Below, piece by piece: positions 53,379 to 62,395 of a stretch of 64,000 nt of DNA. Origin of the DNA: Paracoccaceae bacterium. GTDB lineage: Bacteria > Pseudomonadota > Alphaproteobacteria > Rhodobacterales > Rhodobacteraceae. Positions within the stretch are counted from its first letter, which is position 1. Every line of letters starts with the position of its first letter. The notes beneath the pieces were generated by a model that was not told the DNA's origin, did no database searches, and saw nothing but the letters and a program-made list of their open reading frames with translations. The stretch covers positions 23,334 through 87,333 of the forward strand of contig JAPOXR010000074.1 in NCBI GenBank assembly GCA_026706985.1, given 5' to 3'. The position numbers and the translations under genes are program-made.

Positions 53379-56300
53379 TCAGCCCGTTCCGGCGGAAAGC
53401 TGATGCCTGAGCTCACTGCGGCGGCTGAGAGCGGCCTTGTAGCTGGCTTCCCACACCGGGCCGAACCCGCGCACAGCGAGCGGCAGCAATGCCAGTTCAC
53501 GCGCCGCCTGCCGGTCGCAAGGCGACGGCGTGGAAATCAGAAACTCAAGATCGGCTTCATATTCATGCATCCATCGCCGCTGACAGCGCCGCTCTCTTGT
53601 GTAACCAAAAATATCAAACGCGGTGCCGCGCAGTCGCCGCATTGCTGCCAGCAACCGGAAAACGGGAAGTATCCACGGCCCGAATTCGTGCTTGCGCGCC
53701 CGCCCGTCAGCGGTTTTTCCGGGCAGGAAAGGCGGTGCCAGGTGAAAGGTCAGCCGAAACCCTTCCTCGAACTCAGCCGCCGCCTTACGGGCGGTCTGCA
53801 GATGCAGCCGGGCAACCTCATACTCATCCTTGAGGGCAAGCACTTTGTGATAACCGATCGTGACCGCCTCACGCAGACCTTCATCGGAAATGCGATTAAT
53901 CATGCGCTCATAGCGCCGGGCCAATTTATCACTTCCGTGGCTGCGCAGATGTTCGCAGCGTATTTCAAATGCGCTTGCCGCATCATCGACCGGTTCGGCT
54001 CTTGCCATCCCGGCGAAAACCGCATCCGGATCATGCGCTGCCCAGCGGCCCAATGCGAAAGCCTTCTGATTAGCTTCGGGTGATGCACCGTTGAGCGCGA
54101 TGGCCTGTTCCAGCGCTGCATGCGACAGTGGGATGCCACCCGCCTGCCAAGCCGCGCCGAGTAGAACCATATTGGAATAAATCGAATCACCGAGCCTGGC
54201 GCGTGCCAAAGCCGATGCATCAAACAATCTGACCCGATCAGACCCGAGTTCAGCCTCGAGCCGTTGTCGCAGCTGCTGCATCGGTAATCTGAACCCGGTG
54301 TCGCGGGTAAAATCGCCGGTCATGGTTTCATGCGAATTCACCACTGCCAGACTGCGCCCCCGCTCCGTCAATGCGATGGTTTCCTTTCCCGCGGTGACAA
54401 TCAGGTCGCCGCCGATCACACAATCGGCTTCGCAATTGGCCACGCGTATCGCCGAAATATCGTCCGGGTTATGGGCGAGACGGCAATGAATATGCACCGC
54501 CCCACCTTTCTGCGCGAGTCCGGCCATCTCGATCATGCCGGCACCCTTGCCGTCGATATGGGCTGCCATGGTGAGCACGGCCCCGGTAGTCACAATACCG
54601 GTGCCTCCGACCCCCGTGATGACGATGTTATGGGTTTTGCCCATCTCCACCGGTGCGGGTGGCGGCAGGTCCGGAACCGTCAGGCTGATGTCTCCGGTCC
54701 GTCGGGGCCGGGCACCGGAAAGGGTGACAAATGACGGGCAGAAGCCGTCGAGGCAACTGAAATCCTTGTTGCAGCCGGATTGGTCGACCGCCCGTTTGCG
54801 CCCGAACGGCGTTTCCACCGGAATGATTGAAATACAATTGGATTGAACGCCGCAATCGCCGCAGCCTTCGCATATATCCGTGTTGATAAACACGCGCCGG
54901 TCCGGGTCGGGAAATAATCCGCGCTTTCGCCGCCGCCGTTTCTCCGCCGCGCAGGTCTGGATATAGAGGATCGCGGTTACTCCGGTGATTTCGCGGAATC
55001 TGCGCTGCACCCGATCAAGTTCGGATCTCGGATGTCTCTCCGCGCGCTGCGGAAATTCCCTGAAGTCAATCGCTTCCTTTTCGTCGTAAACGACTGCGAT
55101 CCGCCCAACACCGATGGCATCCAACTCGCGTGCGATCTTTGCCGCCGTCAGCCCGCCATCATTACGTTGACCGCCGGTCATCGCCACCGCATCATTGAAC
55201 AACAGCTTGAAGGTAATGTTGGTGTTGGCCGCCACCGCCGCCCGCACGGCCATGATACCGGAGTGATTATAGGTGCCGTCGCCGATATTCTGAAACACAT
55301 GGCCGCGTTCTGAAAATAGAGCCTCTCCGATCCAATTCGCGCCCTCACCACCCATCTGAGTGAAGCCGACGGTATCACGTTGCATCCATTGGACCATATA
55401 ATGGCAGCCAATTCCGGCATATGCGCGGGATCCATCGGGAATCTTTGTCGAGCTGCTGTGAGGGCATCCGGAGCAGAAATACGGTGTCCGGGTCGAAAGA
55501 TCGGGGGCATTACCGCGGTCTTCAGAACGCTGCAATTTCGCCAGCCCGGCGGAGATTCCACCTGTCCGTCGACCTTCGGCCATGAAAATGGAACCCAATC
55601 CGCGGGCAATTGAAATCGGATCAAGCGCATAGGCGATCGGAAACAGCACATCGCCATTTCCGTCCCGCTGTCCGAATACCCGCCTGTCCCGCCGGTCGCT
55701 GAAAATCGCTTCCTTGATCTGCAGCTCGATCAGTTTGCGTTTTTCCTCGACCACAATGATCAGCTCCAGGCCCTCCGCCCATTCCCGGAACCCACGCACG
55801 TCGAGCGGCCAGGTCATTCCGACTTTATAGGTCGTGATTCCCAGCCTTTCGGCTTCGTCGCCGTCGATGCCCAGCAATTCCAGCGCATGCAGGAGATCAA
55901 GCCAGTTCTTTCCCGCTGCCACCAATCCGATCCGCGCCCCGGATTTTCCATGCATCCTCCGGTCGATACGGTTGGCTCGCCCGAAGGCCTCCGCCGCTGG
56001 CAGGCGGAAGTCGATCATCCGGGCTTCCTGCTCGCGCGGTGTGTCAATCAGCCGGATATTCATTCCTCCCGCGGGCTGTCTGAATTCAGGCTCCGTAATG
56101 GCGATGCGGTCGACGCGGCCGTCAACGACTGATGTCGCCTCCACTGTTTCCTTCACGCATTTAAGACCAACCCAACTGCCACAGAACCGCGACAAAGCGT
56201 AACCGATGACGCCGAAATCCAGAATTTCCTGCACCCCGGCGGGCGACAGCACCGGTATATTGGCGTCCACAAGCGCCCATTCAGACTGATGCAGCGTGGT

Positions 56301-56753
56301 CGAACTCTCGCCGGTATGGTCATCGCCAAGGGCCATGAGCACGCCGCCATATTTGGACACGCCGGCGAGATTGGCATGCCTTAACGCATCTCCGGAGCGG
56401 TCCACCCCCGGGCCTTTCCCGTACCACAAGCCGAAAACACCGTCCTGGCGTCCCTCACCGCGCAGCTCGGCCTGTTGCGTGCCCCACAAAGCCGTCGCCG
56501 CCAGATCCTCGTTCAATGCCGGCTGAAAATGAATCGATGCGGCTTCAAGCTCAGCACCGGCACGCGCCATCTGCATATCCACGGCGCCGAGCGGAGAGCC
56601 CCGATAACCCGTCACATAGCCTGCCGTGTCCAGCCCGGACCTCCGGTCACGCTCACGCTGCGTCAGCATGAGACGGGCCAAGGCCTGCGTTCCGTTCAGC
56701 AAAACCCTTGAACAGGCAAGGTCGAACCGGTCAGCAAGCCGGACCTTGTCCAT
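53379..56753 (-). CDS. Fused indolepyruvate:ferredoxin oxidoreductase
   Basis: Oxidatively decarboxylates aryl- or branched 2-oxoacids to acyl-CoA, reducing ferredoxin. From the ATG at 56753 the protein is 1124 residues, with alpha and beta parts in one chain. The N-terminal part has the pyruvate-type domain with GYRGSPLGAVDMQM; the TPP region shows GGEGANWIGEALFS and IGDGTYNHSGIMAV with NITFKLLFNDAVAMTGGQ; a ferredoxin-like cluster has CEGCGDCGVQSNC and CNKDFSCLDGFCPSF; the C-terminal gamma part has GVGGTGIVTTGAVLTMAAHI. All domains look complete. The in-frame extension to 56852 reaches into the regulator region and is not supported. Divergent from a LysR-type gene that may control it. Confidence 0.92.
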   Translation of the reverse strand: MDKVRLADRFDLACSRVLLNGTQALARLMLTQRERDRRSGLDTAGYVTGYRGSPLGAVDMQMARAGAELEAASIHFQPALNEDLAATALWGTQQAELRGEGRQDGVFGLWYGKGPGVDRSGDALRHANLAGVSKYGGVLMALGDDHTGESSTTLHQSEWALVDANIPVLSPAGVQEILDFGVIGYALSRFCGSWVGLKCVKETVEATSVVDGRVDRIAITEPEFRQPAGGMNIRLIDTPREQEARMIDFRLPAAEAFGRANRIDRRMHGKSGARIGLVAAGKNWLDLLHALELLGIDGDEAERLGITTYKVGMTWPLDVRGFREWAEGLELIIVVEEKRKLIELQIKEAIFSDRRDRRVFGQRDGNGDVLFPIAYALDPISIARGLGSIFMAEGRRTGGISAGLAKLQRSEDRGNAPDLSTRTPYFCSGCPHSSSTKIPDGSRAYAGIGCHYMVQWMQRDTVGFTQMGGEGANWIGEALFSERGHVFQNIGDGTYNHSGIMAVRAAVAANTNITFKLLFNDAVAMTGGQRNDGGLTAAKIARELDAIGVGRIAVVYDEKEAIDFREFPQRAERHPRSELDRVQRRFREITGVTAILYIQTCAAEKRRRRKRGLFPDPDRRVFINTDICEGCGDCGVQSNCISIIPVETPFGRKRAVDQSGCNKDFSCLDGFCPSFVTLSGARPRRTGDISLTVPDLPPPAPVEMGKTHNIVITGVGGTGIVTTGAVLTMAAHIDGKGAGMIEMAGLAQKGGAVHIHCRLAHNPDDISAIRVANCEADCVIGGDLIVTAGKETIALTERGRSLAVVNSHETMTGDFTRDTGFRLPMQQLRQRLEAELGSDRVRLFDASALARARLGDSIYSNMVLLGAAWQAGGIPLSHAALEQAIALNGASPEANQKAFALGRWAAHDPDAVFAGMARAEPVDDAASAFEIRCEHLRSHGSDKLARRYERMINRISDEGLREAVTIGYHKVLALKDEYEVARLHLQTARKAAAEFEEGFRLTFHLAPPFLPGKTADGRARKHEFGPWILPVFRLLAAMRRLRGTAFDIFGYTRERRCQRRWMHEYEADLEFLISTPSPCDRQAARELALLPLAVRGFGPVWEASYKAALSRRSELRHQLSAGTG

Positions 56754-56896
56754 GTTCACAATATCCCTCACTGCCGCATGGAAATCGCTCTCAGCCGTAA
56801 TGGAATTCGTTGACAAGTTAAAGAATATTCTCGACTGACGGGCTGCGGACACAGCTCTCGGCCAAGGCCGCGGAATTGAGAAAACGGGCTTTTCAA

Positions 56897-57760
56897 TTGG
56901 ACTGGGACAAGCTGAGAATCTTTCATGCGGTGGCGGCTGAGGGCAGCCTTACCCGCGCCGGTCTCACACTGCATCTCAGCCAATCGGCAGTGAGCAGACA
57001 GATCAGCGCTCTCGAGGAAAGCCTGGCGACGATACTGTTTCACCGTCACGCACGCGGGCTGATCCTTACCGAACAGGGTGAGGTGCTGCACGCGGCAACC
57101 TCGGCCATGTCGAAGCGGCTGGAAGCCGCAACTGCGCGCATCCGCGATTCCAAGGATGCGGCTTTCGGTGAATTGCGGGTTACCACGACTGTCGGGTTCG
57201 GAACATTGTGGCTGTCTCCACGGCTGCATGCCCTGTACGCGGATTATCCCGATCTCAGGATTGACCTGATTCTGGCGGAACGCATTCTTGACCTGCCGAT
57301 GCGCGAGGCCGATGTGGCCATCCGCATGAAAACTCCCTCGCAGGCGGATTTGATCCGACGCAAGATCATGTCGTCATCGATGCAGCTTTTCGCCACAAGG
57401 GGATATCTGGATACGCAGGGAACGCCGGCGGATGCCGGTGATCTCGCGCGCCACAGGCTGATCTGTCAGGGCGCGGGTGAAACTTCCGGCAATGCCTTTG
57501 TCAGCAGCCTGCTGCGCGGTACGACTTCACCGATTCTCACGGTGAATAACTATTACGGTGTGCTGCAGGGCGTATTGCATGATCTCGGAATCGGTGTGCT
57601 TCCGAGTTACCTGACCGAACATTTTCCAGACCTTGTCAGGGTTCTGGATGATTGTGAATCAGAGGAAATTCCGGTCTATCTTGCCTATCCGGTAGAACTC
57701 CGGGGATCGAAAAGAGTGCAGGCTTTCCGCAATTTCGTGCTCGAACAGGTCGGAAGCTGA
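56897..57760 (+). CDS. LysR-type transcriptional regulator
   Basis: Predicted regulator of the divergent ferredoxin oxidoreductase. From the TTG at 56897 it is 287 residues, giving the family opening (M)DWDKLRIFHAVAAEGSLTRAG with the winged HTH LTLHLSQSAVSRQISALEESL. An upstream TTG at 56876 adds seven residues. The effector domain follows with GELRVTTTVGFGTLWLSPRL and the C-terminal GVLHDLGIGVLPSYL. Members of this DWDKLRIFHAVA group are common in alphaproteobacteria. The 143-base gap to the oxidoreductase start holds the shared operator region, where no clear T-N11-A box stands out. Confidence 0.9.
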   Translation: MDWDKLRIFHAVAAEGSLTRAGLTLHLSQSAVSRQISALEESLATILFHRHARGLILTEQGEVLHAATSAMSKRLEAATARIRDSKDAAFGELRVTTTVGFGTLWLSPRLHALYADYPDLRIDLILAERILDLPMREADVAIRMKTPSQADLIRRKIMSSSMQLFATRGYLDTQGTPADAGDLARHRLICQGAGETSGNAFVSSLLRGTTSPILTVNNYYGVLQGVLHDLGIGVLPSYLTEHFPDLVRVLDDCESEEIPVYLAYPVELRGSKRVQAFRNFVLEQVGS

Positions 57761-57860
57761 ACAAGGACGGGATGTCGTGCCGTCAGCCGCGGTGAATTCG
57801 CTTTCACTTGCACAAGCCGGTTACAGAAACTAATTCTGAAGCGGAACTGGAGGTTGCAGG

Positions 57861-58103
57861 ATGCCGATTGAGGCCGCCGAACTCAGGCGATTGATTCAAG
57901 ATGCGTTCCCGCATGCGAAAATCACCATTACCGACCTCGCCGGTGACGGAAACCATTACGGAGCCGAAGTGGTGGATGCGAGTTTCAAGGGGTTGAACCG
58001 CGTGCAGCAGCAACGTGCTGTCTATGCGGCGTTGCAGGACAAGATGAAGGGGCCGGATGGCGAGTTACACGCTCTGGCGCTGACAACAAAAGCCGAGGAG
58101 TAA
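57861..58103 (+). CDS. BolA-family protein
   Basis: Partner of monothiol glutaredoxin in iron-sulfur cluster handling and iron sensing. The 80-residue protein has the BolA core AAELRRLIQDAFPHAKITITDLAGDGNHYGAEVVDASFKGLNRVQQQRAVYAAL, with the GDGNHY loop and the conserved histidine. It lies three bases upstream of the glutaredoxin gene, and the two products form [2Fe-2S] complexes in other organisms. AGGTTG-type Shine-Dalgarno (GGAGG) before the ATG. Confidence 0.93.
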   Translation: MPIEAAELRRLIQDAFPHAKITITDLAGDGNHYGAEVVDASFKGLNRVQQQRAVYAALQDKMKGPDGELHALALTTKAEE

Positions 58104-58106
58104 AAC

Positions 58107-58472
58107 ATGTCGGCAGACATCCGCGACCGGATTCAGGACACGGTCGACAATCATGACGTCGTGTTGTTCATGAAAGGCACGCGGCAGGGCCCGCAATGCG
58201 GGTTTTCCTCACGCGTCGCCGGGGTGCTTAACTTCATGGAAGTCAGCTACCTGGATGTGAATGTATTGGAGAATCCCGAACTGCGCGAGGGGATCAAGGC
58301 ATTTTCAGACTGGCCGACGATTCCACAGCTCTATGTCAAAGGTGAGTTTATCGGCGGCTGTGACATTGTCACCGAGATGACTCTATCGGGTGAGTTGGAC
58401 CAGCTTCTGGAAAGCAGGGAAGTCGCATTCAGCAAACAGGCGGCACAGCATATCCGCGACCATAACCGGTGA
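58107..58472 (+). CDS. grxD: Monothiol glutaredoxin (CGFS type)
   Basis: Delivers or stores [2Fe-2S] clusters. The 121-residue protein has [16 protein letters not shown] with the CGFS active site (about 29-32), the cis-proline region [23 protein letters not shown], and DWPT typical of Grx4. A lysine/histidine-rich 15-residue tail follows the core. Forms a two-gene operon with bolA. A hairpin just past the stop could end transcription from both sides. Confidence 0.94.
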   Translation: MSADIRDRIQDTVDNHDVVLFMKGTRQGPQCGFSSRVAGVLNFMEVSYLDVNVLENPELREGIKAFSDWPTIPQLYVKGEFIGGCDIVTEMTLSGELDQLLESREVAFSKQAAQHIRDHNR

Positions 58473-58489
58473 AAGTGGTGTAGTCACCT

Positions 58490-58509
58490 GACCGGCAAAC
58501 CTGCCGGTC
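58490..58509. terminator. Hairpin between grxD and zapA
   Basis: An 8-bp stem (58490-58497 with 58502-58509) and a 4-base loop lie between the convergent grxD and zapA-type genes. An outer 7-bp pairing (58471-58477 with 58514-58520) extends it across the grxD stop. No T-run is present on either strand, so it may be a weak bidirectional terminator or an RNA-end stabiliser. Confidence 0.5.
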
Positions 58510-58512
58510 GGT

Positions 58513-58893
58513 TCACTTTCCGGCGAATTTTTCCTCCAGCCGGCATGCCAGCGACTCGGTCTTTTCGGCAAAAAACCGCAGCGCCGTTTCAATGTCCGGA
58601 TCGGTTACCGGCACCTCGATTTTCTCCGGGGGCCGGTCGAGCTCAGTTTTCAGCCTTTCGACCTCCTGTTTCAGATCGCAGGTGCCGGATTTCAAATCAT
58701 TGACCTGATCCGCCAGCTTCATCGCCGTAATCGCGAGGCTGTACGCGGCTGACGGCGGCGGATTCTCGCAATCCTCCGTCTGTGTCAGAACAGATTGCAG
58801 CAATTCGGCGGCGGCCTTGGCTGAGACATGCTCACGCTCATCGACCAGGATCGGAATTGCGCGGTAGCGCGTATTGATCTTGATTTCAGGCAT
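58513..58893 (-). CDS. zapA: ZapA-like cell-division protein
   Basis: Predicted FtsZ-ring bundling factor. The 126-residue protein starts MPEIKINTRYRAIPILVDEREH, a short beta region like that of ZapA, then helices SAKAAAELLQSVL and YSLAITAMKLADQVNDLKSG. The coiled-coil towards 75-95 is as expected for a dimer or tetramer. The sequence is divergent, so the call leans on position: directly after a coiled-coil DUF4164-like gene and divergent from tkt, the usual alphaproteobacterial place. It overlaps the upstream gene by eight bases. Confidence 0.75.
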   Translation of the reverse strand: MPEIKINTRYRAIPILVDEREHVSAKAAAELLQSVLTQTEDCENPPPSAAYSLAITAMKLADQVNDLKSGTCDLKQEVERLKTELDRPPEKIEVPVTDPDIETALRFFAEKTESLACRLEEKFAGK

Positions 58894-59176
58894 CGGCGGC
58901 TCCCCCGAGCAACGGTTTAAGCTCGTCCAGCGCCTGCGTTAACTCTTCCAGATCCCGGGCTCTCGCCTGCCGCAGACGGGAAACTTCATCCGTCTCCGTC
59001 ACCGCCTCATCAAATTGCCGTCGCAACTCCCGATTGGCCTTCTGCTCAATCCTCAATTTGTCCGCTAAATCCTTGATTTCCTGAATCGCCGCAGTGTTCT
59101 CTGAATCAAGCCGCGCTTCCATCTGACGGCAGGCGGCATCAATCCGTTCGATCAGCTTTTGGGTGACTCTGTCCAT
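58886..59176 (-). CDS. Coiled-coil DUF4164-like protein
   Basis: A 96-residue, almost wholly helical protein with heptad repeats throughout (KLIERIDAACRQMEARLDSE, then LADKLRIEQKANRELRRQF). Matches the general type of DUF4164 proteins that precede zapA in alphaproteobacteria. No catalytic motif. Probably a division-linked scaffold, which is inference from position. Read from its own promoter in the 148-base gap divergent from tkt and coupled to zapA by an eight-base overlap. Confidence 0.75.
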   Translation of the reverse strand: MDRVTQKLIERIDAACRQMEARLDSENTAAIQEIKDLADKLRIEQKANRELRRQFDEAVTETDEVSRLRQARARDLEELTQALDELKPLLGGAADA

Positions 59177-59324
59177 ATAGCACCACCGGCTTTATATTAC
59201 GTCATTATCGTGTAAACAGCCTGTCAGCGCAACCTCACACCGCGGCCTGACACCGACATATGCTTGCCATTGTCGCAATGTCAGTGAATAGGCAATTGTC
59301 ACTCTTCATTGAGGATCGGGAAAG

Positions 59325-61343
59325 TTGTTGATCGAAAAATTGATGCTGGAGCACCCGGATCACTGGCGGCGGGCTTCAGCCGTCCGTGCCCTCGCCATCG
59401 ACGCCGTTGAGGCGGCGAATTCGGGGCATCCGGGGATGCCGATGGGTATGGCGGATGTGGCAACAACCCTGTTTGAGAAGCATCTGAAATTCGATGCCTC
59501 CGACAGCGATTGGCCGGATCGAGACCGTTTTGTGCTGTCAGCCGGTCACGGCTCCATGCTCCTTTATGCGCTCCTGTATCTGACCGGTTATCCGGATTTC
59601 ACCGTCGGGCAGTTGAAAAATTTCCGCCAGCTTGGATCATTAACCGCCGGCCATCCTGAATACGGGCACGGAAAAGGCGTTGAAACCACGACCGGACCTC
59701 TCGGACAGGGTTTGGCGAATGCTGTCGGTATGGCGATCGCCGAGGAGTATCTGCGCGGCAAGTTCGGCAGCGATATTATCAGTCACCGCACCTATACGAT
59801 CGCCGGCGATGGATGCCTGATGGAAGGGATCAGCCATGAAGCGGCGGCGCTTGCCGGAAAACTCCGGCTCTCCCGACTGGTCATTCTGTTTGATGATAAC
59901 CGGATCTCGATCGATGGCAGTGTTTCGCTCAGCGACATCACCGATCAGCTCAAACGCTTCATTGCCTATGGCTGGAATGTTCTGAAATGCGATGGGCATG
60001 ATCCGAATTCCATCGATGCGGCGCTCGGCGAATCCACAACCAGCCGAAAACCGACTCTGATTGCCTGCAGGACCGAAATCGGCTTCGGCTCGCCGGCAAA
60101 GCAGGGCACCGCCGGCGCACATGGAAGTCCGCTTGGCGCCGAAGAGGCGGCGGCGGCAAAGACGGCCTATCTGTGGCCATACAAACCTTTCGAAATCCCT
60201 CCGGCGATTTTGAATGGCTGGCGCGAAATCGGCCTGCTGGGCACCGGTCAGCGCATGCAGTGGGAGCAGCGCCGTGAGGCCATGCCGCGGCGGCTCAGGC
60301 TGCAATTCGACCGTATGATGCGCGGTGATGAACCCGCCAGGCTGGCCTCGGTAATCGCCGCGGCAAAACGCGAACTCTCCACTTCCGCACCTTCCATGGC
60401 GACGCGGAAATCATCCGAATTCATACTCTCGAGAATCAACCCGTTGATGCCGGAAGCCATAGGTGGATCAGCGGATTTGACGGGGTCGAACAATACCAAA
60501 ACGCCGGATCTGAACCTGTTTACGGAAACCAGGCGGCGCGGCCGTTACATCCATTACGGGGTAAGGGAACATGCGATGGCGGCTGCCATGAACGGCATGT
60601 CGCTGCATGGCGGCATCCGGCCCTATGGCGGAACTTTCCTGTGCTTCACCGATTATGCGCGACCATCGATGCGCCTTTCGGCACTGATGCGCCTGCCGGT
60701 GACCTATGTGATGACCCACGATTCCATCGGCCTCGGTGAGGATGGTCCGACACACCAGCCGGTCGAACACCTGGCCATGCTTCGGGCGACACCAAATCTG
60801 AATGTGATACGCCCCTGTGACGCGGTCGAAACCGCTGAAGCCTGGCAATTGGCCGTAACTTCAAGGAACACACCGACGGTTCTGGCCCTGACCCGGCAGG
60901 GGCTGCCCACATTGCGCACGCGGCACCGGCGGCAAAATCTCACCGCGCTTGGGGCATATGTCATCGCCGATTCAGTTGCCCGGCGCGAAGTGCTGTTTCT
61001 GGCCACCGGTTCGGAAGTTTCAATCGCGATGGAAGCCCGGCGCAGGCTGGAGGAGGAAGGGATCGGTGTCAGGGTGGTCTCAATGCCGTGCTGGGAACTG
61101 TTCGCAGCCCAGGAAGAATCCTACCGTAGAAAAATCCTTCCGCGTAATCCGGTCCGGGTCGCGATCGAAGCCGGTGTCCGGCAGGGTTGGGACAGATGGC
61201 TTTGCGGCGAACGCGGACGCGAAAGCAAATCCGTCTTCATTGGCATGACCGAGTTCGGTGCGTCGGCACCCGGCAAAGTGCTTTACGAACATTTCGCCAT
61301 CACCGCGGATGCTGCCGTCGAAAGCGCCAAAGCGTTGCTTTGA
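59325..61343 (+). CDS. tkt: Transketolase
   Basis: Thiamine-diphosphate enzyme moving two-carbon units between sugar phosphates in the pentose phosphate pathway. The 672-residue protein starts at TTG (59325); an ATG at 59343 is an alternative. It has ALAIDAVEAANSGHPGMPMGMADVATTLF, the diphosphate motif GDGCLMEGISHEAAALAGKL with NNRI-like DDNRISIDG, the pyrimidine domain REHAMAAAMNGM and the transketolase signature DSIGLGEDGPTHQPVE. Immediately upstream of gap and pgk, 40 bases to the gap start. In the gap before it, CTTGCC (59263-59268) and TGAATA (59285-59290) with 16 bases between could be a promoter. Confidence 0.97.
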   Translation: MLIEKLMLEHPDHWRRASAVRALAIDAVEAANSGHPGMPMGMADVATTLFEKHLKFDASDSDWPDRDRFVLSAGHGSMLLYALLYLTGYPDFTVGQLKNFRQLGSLTAGHPEYGHGKGVETTTGPLGQGLANAVGMAIAEEYLRGKFGSDIISHRTYTIAGDGCLMEGISHEAAALAGKLRLSRLVILFDDNRISIDGSVSLSDITDQLKRFIAYGWNVLKCDGHDPNSIDAALGESTTSRKPTLIACRTEIGFGSPAKQGTAGAHGSPLGAEEAAAAKTAYLWPYKPFEIPPAILNGWREIGLLGTGQRMQWEQRREAMPRRLRLQFDRMMRGDEPARLASVIAAAKRELSTSAPSMATRKSSEFILSRINPLMPEAIGGSADLTGSNNTKTPDLNLFTETRRRGRYIHYGVREHAMAAAMNGMSLHGGIRPYGGTFLCFTDYARPSMRLSALMRLPVTYVMTHDSIGLGEDGPTHQPVEHLAMLRATPNLNVIRPCDAVETAEAWQLAVTSRNTPTVLALTRQGLPTLRTRHRRQNLTALGAYVIADSVARREVLFLATGSEVSIAMEARRRLEEEGIGVRVVSMPCWELFAAQEESYRRKILPRNPVRVAIEAGVRQGWDRWLCGERGRESKSVFIGMTEFGASAPGKVLYEHFAITADAAVESAKALL

Positions 61344-61383
61344 CTAACTGGACAACATACGAAGAATTGCGGTGGAGAATGGA

Positions 61384-62382
61384 ATGACGGTCACAGTTGG
61401 TATAAATGGTTTCGGGCGGATTGGACGAAACATTCTTCGGGCAATCGCCGAGTCAGGCCGCACCGATGTCCGCATTGTCGCTGTAAATGACTTAGCTCCG
61501 GTCGGGCATCTGGCGCATTTGCTGGAATTCGACTCGGTGCACGGCCGTTTTCCAGGAGACATCCGGACCGGCAGCGATTTCATTGATATCGGCACCGGCC
61601 CGATCAAGGTTTCCGCGACCCGCGAACCCGAAGCACTGCCGTGGGACGGAGTCGCTGTTGCCATGGAATGCACCGGATTGTTCACGAAGCGTGCCGAAGC
61701 CGCCCGTCATCTGAATAACGGGTCCGCACGGGTCCTGGTTTCCGCACCCACCAGCGATGCCGACAGAACAATCGTCTTTGGAGTCAATCATACATCCGTC
61801 GGCGCTGGTGACCGGGTCATTTCCAACGCTTCCTGCACCACCAATTGCTTGGCACCGGTGGCGAAAGTACTCGCGGAAAGCGTCGGCATCGAGCGCGGAT
61901 TCATGACCACGATACACAGCTATACCGGCGACCAGCCGGCTTTGGATGCTGTGCACAAGGATCTTTACCGTGCCCGGGCAGCCGCAATGTCGATGATTCC
62001 GACCTCAACCGGCGCCGCCCGTGCCGTCGGATTGGTGCTGCCCGAACTCAATGGCCGACTTGACGGGGTCGCCATCCGGGTTCCGACACCGAATGTTTCG
62101 GTCGTCGATCTGACCTTTCAGGCCTCCACCGAAACCACGGTCGAAGCAATCAACGACAGCATCCGATCGGCGGCGGCGGGAGCACTCAGGGGCATACTCA
62201 GCTTCACCGACCGGCCGAATGTTTCCATGGATTTCAACCACGACCCGCATTCCTCGATTTTCCATACCGATCAGACAAAGGTGATGAACAGAACATTCTG
62301 CCGCATCCTGAGCTGGTATGACAATGAGTGGGGCTTCTCCAATCGAATGGCCGACATGGCCGCCTATCTGGCGCAATTCTAG
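61384..62382 (+). CDS. gap: Glyceraldehyde-3-phosphate dehydrogenase
   Basis: Oxidises glyceraldehyde 3-phosphate with NAD(P) and phosphate. From the ATG at 61384 it is 332 residues, with GINGFGRIGRNILRAI (nucleotide fold), VNDLAPVGHLAHLLEFDSVHG, the catalytic SNASCTTNCLAPV (Cys about 151), and MIPTSTGAARAVGLVLPELNGRLDG. The aspartate-containing VND motif favours NAD use. Followed by pgk 13 bases later. An in-frame GTG four codons upstream lacks family support. Confidence 0.96.
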   Translation: MTVTVGINGFGRIGRNILRAIAESGRTDVRIVAVNDLAPVGHLAHLLEFDSVHGRFPGDIRTGSDFIDIGTGPIKVSATREPEALPWDGVAVAMECTGLFTKRAEAARHLNNGSARVLVSAPTSDADRTIVFGVNHTSVGAGDRVISNASCTTNCLAPVAKVLAESVGIERGFMTTIHSYTGDQPALDAVHKDLYRARAAAMSMIPTSTGAARAVGLVLPELNGRLDGVAIRVPTPNVSVVDLTFQASTETTVEAINDSIRSAAAGALRGILSFTDRPNVSMDFNHDPHSSIFHTDQTKVMNRTFCRILSWYDNEWGFSNRMADMAAYLAQF

Positions 62383-62395
62383 ATCCGCTTCCGCA

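Noticed and set aside
59177..59324. 6S RNA gene near zapA
   Set aside because: This is the usual neighbourhood for 6S RNA in proteobacteria, but the tkt/zapA-side gaps show no long-bulge stem of the 6S type.
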